Source: Anderseniella sp963787895 (lineage in GTDB: Bacteria > Pseudomonadota > Alphaproteobacteria > Rhizobiales > Aestuariivirgaceae). Taken from it: 64,000 nucleotides of DNA. The notes under the pieces were generated by a model. It ran no database searches and was not told where the DNA came from. It saw only the letters and a program-made list of their open reading frames with translations. Below are positions 60,875 through 64,000 of the stretch, one piece after another. Position 1 is the first letter of the stretch, and every line of letters begins with the position of its first letter. The DNA lies in the NCBI GenBank assembly GCA_963787895.1, contig CAWBEX010000007.1, positions 434,001 to 498,000 of the forward strand, read 5' to 3'. A program made the translations under genes and the position numbers.

Positions 60875-62239
60875 ATGTCTGAATATGATTATGACCTCTT
60901 CGTCATCGGTGGCGGGTCGGGCGGGGTTCGTGCTGCCCGCATCGCTTCACAACATGGCGCAAAGGTAGGAATTGCCGAGGAGTACCGCTATGGCGGCACC
61001 TGCGTGATCAGGGGCTGCGTGCCGAAGAAGCTGCTCGTATATGCCAGTCACTTTGCAGAGAGCTTCGAGGATGCAATTGGTTTTGGTTGGAGCACCCGTC
61101 AGGTCAAGTTTGACTGGTGGACGCTGATATCCAACAAGGACAAGGAGATTGACCGGCTCAACAAGGTCTACATCAAGAACCTTGAGGCAGCAGGGGTCGA
61201 GCTGTTTAACAGCCGCGCGGAGATGCGTGATGCGCACTCGGTGTTTCTGGTCAATGAACAAAGGCACGTAACAGCCAGATACATTCTCATTGCCACAGGG
61301 GGAACCCCGAACGTAGCCGATGATCTGCCAGGCGTGGAACATGTCATCACCTCCAATGAGGCGTTTCATCTGGAGGATCTGCCCGAGAGTATAGTCGTGG
61401 CAGGAGGCGGTTACATAGCGGTAGAATTTGCCGGCATTTTTGCGGGCCTTGGCGTGGAAACCACGCTGCTTTACCGCGGTGAAAAAATCCTGCGCGGCTT
61501 TGATGAAGATGTGCGTGACCACTTGACTGCCGAGATGAAGAAAAAGGGTGTCGAGATCATCTGCGGCGAGGTGTTCAAAAAGATCGAGAAGCAAGGCGAC
61601 ATGCTCAAGGGTACGCTTTCCAGTGGTAAAGTCCTGGAAGCAGGTCAGATCATGTTTGCCATCGGCCGTGCGCCATACACCAATGGTCTGGGATTGGAGC
61701 ATGCCGGTGTCAAAACCGGAAAGAATGGCGCGATCATTGTAGATGAGTATTCAAGGACCAGCGTTGACCATATCTATGCCGTGGGTGATGTCACAGACCG
61801 CGTGGCCCTGACACCGGTTGCCATACGCGAAGGTCATGCCTTCGCTGACACCGTGTTTGGGGGCAAGGATGTAAAGGTGGACCACACCTTGATACCGACG
61901 GCTGTATTCTCGCAACCGGAAATCGGCACTGTTGGACTCACCGAAGCGCAGGCACGCGAAAAATTTGGCGAGGTGGACATATACAAGTCGGTATTCCGGC
62001 CTATGAAGCACACATTGTCGGGCCGTGATGAGAAGATGTTGATGAAGCTGATCGTCGAACCCAAGTCTGACAAGGTAGTTGGCTGTCACATCATGGGTCC
62101 AGATGCCGGGGAAATGGCGCAGCTGCTCGGCATCTCAGTGAAAATGGGTGCCACCAAGGCTGACTTCGACTCCACCATGGCCGTTCACCCGACTGCGTCT
62201 GAAGAGCTGGTCACCATGCGCACCAAGTGGAGCGGATAA
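60875..62239 (+). CDS. gor: Glutathione-disulfide reductase
   Basis: 454 residues. FAD/NADPH disulfide reductase with the redox-active pair C43 and C48 in GGTCVIRGCVPKK. FAD motif GGGSGG is near the N-terminus and the C-terminal dimer domain ends MAVHPTASEELVTMR, with the His-Glu pair. The VIRGC form (instead of VNVGC) is characteristic of glutathione reductases in alphaproteobacteria. GTG 60872 is in frame but ATG 60875 is used. A VOC gene starts one base after the stop. Confidence 0.92.
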   Translation: MSEYDYDLFVIGGGSGGVRAARIASQHGAKVGIAEEYRYGGTCVIRGCVPKKLLVYASHFAESFEDAIGFGWSTRQVKFDWWTLISNKDKEIDRLNKVYIKNLEAAGVELFNSRAEMRDAHSVFLVNEQRHVTARYILIATGGTPNVADDLPGVEHVITSNEAFHLEDLPESIVVAGGGYIAVEFAGIFAGLGVETTLLYRGEKILRGFDEDVRDHLTAEMKKKGVEIICGEVFKKIEKQGDMLKGTLSSGKVLEAGQIMFAIGRAPYTNGLGLEHAGVKTGKNGAIIVDEYSRTSVDHIYAVGDVTDRVALTPVAIREGHAFADTVFGGKDVKVDHTLIPTAVFSQPEIGTVGLTEAQAREKFGEVDIYKSVFRPMKHTLSGRDEKMLMKLIVEPKSDKVVGCHIMGPDAGEMAQLLGISVKMGATKADFDSTMAVHPTASEELVTMRTKWSG

Positions 62240-62240
62240 T

Positions 62241-62606
62241 ATGCTGGAGTTTGCGCCTGCGATTCCGATTTTCAGAATTTTCGATGAAGCAAAGGCACGC
62301 GAGTTCTACATTGAATTTCTCGAATTCGAAGTGGACTTCGAGCATCGGTTTTCAGATGACGCGCCGCTTTATCTGGGAATTTCGCGCGACAGTTTCGAAC
62401 TGCATCTGAGCGAACATTTCGGCGATGGCACTCCAGGAAGCAGGGTGCGGGTTCAGGTGAGCGATATCGATGATCTGCACACCGCGCTGACAGCAAAGAA
62501 ATACAAACATTGCCGCCCCAACATTCTCGATCAGGACTGGGGTCAAAGAGAAATTATTGTAGATGATCCGTTCGGCAATAAACTGGTGTTCTGTCAGCCC
62601 AAGTAG
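62241..62606 (+). CDS. Glyoxalase superfamily (VOC) protein
   Basis: 121 residues, one VOC unit. It resembles bleomycin-resistance-like proteins: APAIPIFRIFDEAKAREFYIE opens the fold, and DDPFGNKLVFCQP closes it. The first metal His of glyoxalase I is replaced (IFRIF), while FELHLSEHFG carries other His residues, so it may bind ligands rather than catalyse. The start ATG 62241 follows gor directly; the longer frame from 62148 lies inside gor. Confidence 0.8.
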   Translation: MLEFAPAIPIFRIFDEAKAREFYIEFLEFEVDFEHRFSDDAPLYLGISRDSFELHLSEHFGDGTPGSRVRVQVSDIDDLHTALTAKKYKHCRPNILDQDWGQREIIVDDPFGNKLVFCQPK

Positions 62607-62642
62607 GCCGCAGCGCCCGCCGGCTCAGATGTCGCTATAGCG

Positions 62643-62939
62643 CTACCATCCACCGGCCTTGAACATCCTGTCGCCCTGCTGATCAATGATTTGCTTTGCC
62701 TTGATCAACGTGAAACGCGCAGCTTCATCAGCCGTAGTGAATGTGTCGGCCCGGATGAATTCGTGGGTTGGACCGTCCGGTTCGTCTTCCTTGCGGATGA
62801 CACCTGCAATGTTGAACTGACCGCCGCTTGCCTTGGGCCGAGGTTCGATAATGAAACCGTTGTAGGCCTCAGACTTTGCCGAAGTTGTTTCGGCAGCCTT
62901 TTCACCACCACCAAAAAGTTTTGAGAAAAATCCACTCAT
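62643..62939 (-). CDS. HlyU family protein
   Basis: 98 residues. Starts MSGFFSKLFGGGEK, then YNGFIIEPRPKASGGQFNIAG, and ends ADEAARFTLIKAKQIIDQQG, as in the HlyU (Pfam PF10115) family of small alphaproteobacterial proteins. In some annotations these are called transcriptional activators, but this family has no helix-turn-helix visible and the role is unproven. Convergent with the VOC gene. Confidence 0.82.
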   Translation of the reverse strand: MSGFFSKLFGGGEKAAETTSAKSEAYNGFIIEPRPKASGGQFNIAGVIRKEDEPDGPTHEFIRADTFTTADEAARFTLIKAKQIIDQQGDRMFKAGGW

Positions 62940-63057
62940 GCATCACCTCTTTGCTGGCTCACTGTAGCATTCACGAACAGATGATCCAAATGTGTCTTGC
63001 TTTAAGGTATGACCGGCGCACATTGCTGACGACCTCAAATGGCTGGACAGTTCTATC

Positions 63058-64000
63058 ATGACAACATCGTTGCTGTTGACGCTCGCCGTTCTGGCGGTGG
63101 TTTCCCTGTTGATCGCACCGCACAAGGGCACCGTGAACGGCTTCTACGCCGGCAAGAGCGACAAAGGGGAACCCCCGTCTCTGATTACGCTGGTGTTTTC
63201 TCAAGTCACCACCTGGATTTTCGCCCGATCTCTGCTGACCGCGGCAATTCTCGGATTTTACTATGGGGTCGGAGGCGCACTGGCCTATACCGCCTACTAC
63301 CTGTCGTTTTTCACCGGCGCTGTCATTGTTGACCAGATCCGTTTCCGCCATGGCTATGAATCCATTCAGGGATTTCTGAAGGACCGATTTGGCGCTTCTG
63401 GCACTACGGCCTACAATATTGTCATTGGCTTGCGGCTTGTATCAGAAGTGTTCGCCAACCTGATCGTCATCGGCATCATATTTGGCGCAGAGGGAACCAC
63501 GGTTTACATCACTGCGGTTGCGGTTGCTGCGCTGTTCACACTTGGTTATTCGATGCTGGGTGGTCTGCGAGCATCACTGCGCACAGATGTTTTCCAGATG
63601 AGTGTTTTTCTCGTCATGTTGGCTGTTCTGGTGATCGAGCTTGCCATGGCGCCGGGTTGGTCGGTTTCCCTGCTTGCTACAACGGCAAAGCCGGTCACAG
63701 ACCCGGGGTGGGTTCTGCTGCTGGTCGCGATGCTGCAGGTCATTTCCTATCCCATGCATGATCCGGTCATGATGGACCGCGGATTTCTGGCCGACCGCAA
63801 GACAACCTGGAAATCCTTCCTGCATGCGGGCTGGCTGTCGATGGCCTGCATATTCCTGTTCGCGCTGTTGGGGGTCTATGCAGGAACAGTCAAGTTGCCG
63901 GATGAGGTGATGCTGGATGTACTCAAGCGCACAATGGGCGAAACAACGATGCTGATCGTCAATCTGGCCCTGATTATATCGGCTGTTTCAACGCTCGACT
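63058..64000 (+). CDS. Sodium:solute symporter family protein (cut by window end)
   Basis: The reading frame opens at ATG 63058 and is open to the end (314 codons visible). The protein has many hydrophobic spans and SSS-family features: GFYAGKSDKG after the first span, FSQVTTWIFARSLLTAA, an ASLRTDVFQM segment and HDPVMMDRGFLADRKTTW, the latter two conserved in SSS transporters near spans 5-7. It would take up a metabolite with Na+; the substrate is not readable from the visible part. The C-terminal half lies outside the window. Confidence 0.85.
   Translation, partial: MTTSLLLTLAVLAVVSLLIAPHKGTVNGFYAGKSDKGEPPSLITLVFSQVTTWIFARSLLTAAILGFYYGVGGALAYTAYYLSFFTGAVIVDQIRFRHGYESIQGFLKDRFGASGTTAYNIVIGLRLVSEVFANLIVIGIIFGAEGTTVYITAVAVAALFTLGYSMLGGLRASLRTDVFQMSVFLVMLAVLVIELAMAPGWSVSLLATTAKPVTDPGWVLLLVAMLQVISYPMHDPVMMDRGFLADRKTTWKSFLHAGWLSMACIFLFALLGVYAGTVKLPDEVMLDVLKRTMGETTMLIVNLALIISAVSTLD

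Noticed and set aside
1..64000. CRISPR arrays, tRNA or rRNA genes, insertion sequences, phage genes
   Set aside because: I looked for regular repeats, cloverleaf-like segments, transposase or integrase frames and terminal inverted repeats and found none; a computational scan would be more reliable than reading by eye.

Overview
The window looks like chromosomal DNA of a free-living, probably marine alphaproteobacterium. The evidence is the type of genes present: DddP- and cupin-type DMSP lyase families, covalent-FAD/GcvT fusion dehydrogenases, DUF1194 proteins, a NuoE-type helix-hairpin-helix domain, a speF-like leader upstream of ornithine decarboxylase, and the gph / rpiA / gor neighbourhood. 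GC content is moderately high by eye (not computed). I saw no rRNA, tRNA, CRISPR array, phage or insertion sequence. The genus cannot be decided from the sequence alone.

Region 1 (1-1.8 kb): the end of an Ala-rich ORF, two hairpins, moaA on the minus strand, and a 301-base leader. Region 2 (1.8-30.3 kb) is the most unusual part and reads as a catabolic island for methylated nitrogen or sulfur compounds (betaines, N-methylated amino acids, DMSP). On the plus strand a polyamine/betaine-type ABC importer (ATPase, binding protein, two permeases) is followed at short spacing by a DUF1194 protein, an ornithine cyclodeaminase-family enzyme, a TMADH/StcD/DgcA-type demethylase and a small methyltransferase. 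A LysR gene, a second TMADH-type demethylase and a cupin DMSP lyase-like gene follow. On the minus strand a compact five-gene operon encodes two covalent-FAD/GcvT dehydrogenases, an enolase-superfamily enzyme, a frameshifted 2OG-Fe(II) oxygenase and a DddP-type DMSP lyase. A second DUF1194 gene is divergent from it. A peptide-type ABC transporter closes the island; its double ATPase carries a fused NuoE-like helix-hairpin-helix tail.

Region 3 (30.5-38.6 kb): a signal-less PhnD-like protein, a GST, a DMT exporter, ornithine decarboxylase behind a structured leader, gltX, nadE and an orphan PAS/histidine-kinase protein with a degenerate ATPase end. Region 4 (38.7-47.9 kb) is an oxalate module: a GntR/FCD regulator, oxalyl-CoA decarboxylase, formyl-CoA transferase, a stand-alone formyl-THF hydrolase-like protein, a tandem Usp protein and a TctCBA tripartite transporter. 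The same 12-base palindrome-containing word (core TGGTATACCA) lies in front of the regulator and in front of the transporter. A clear rho-independent terminator ends the module.

Region 5 (48-57.9 kb): a YpfJ-like zinc peptidase, small membrane and secreted proteins, an exopolysaccharide-initiating sugar transferase, a DMT exporter, then an operon of pcaH, pcaG, a BKACE (DUF849) enzyme and a class III aminotransferase. That operon suggests a thiolase- and CoA-transferase-free end to the protocatechuate pathway. A 39-residue single-span membrane protein and an MFS transporter follow. Region 6 (57.9-64 kb): gph, a succinate-semialdehyde-type dehydrogenase, rpiA, gor, a VOC protein, a HlyU-family protein and the start of a sodium:solute symporter cut by the window edge.
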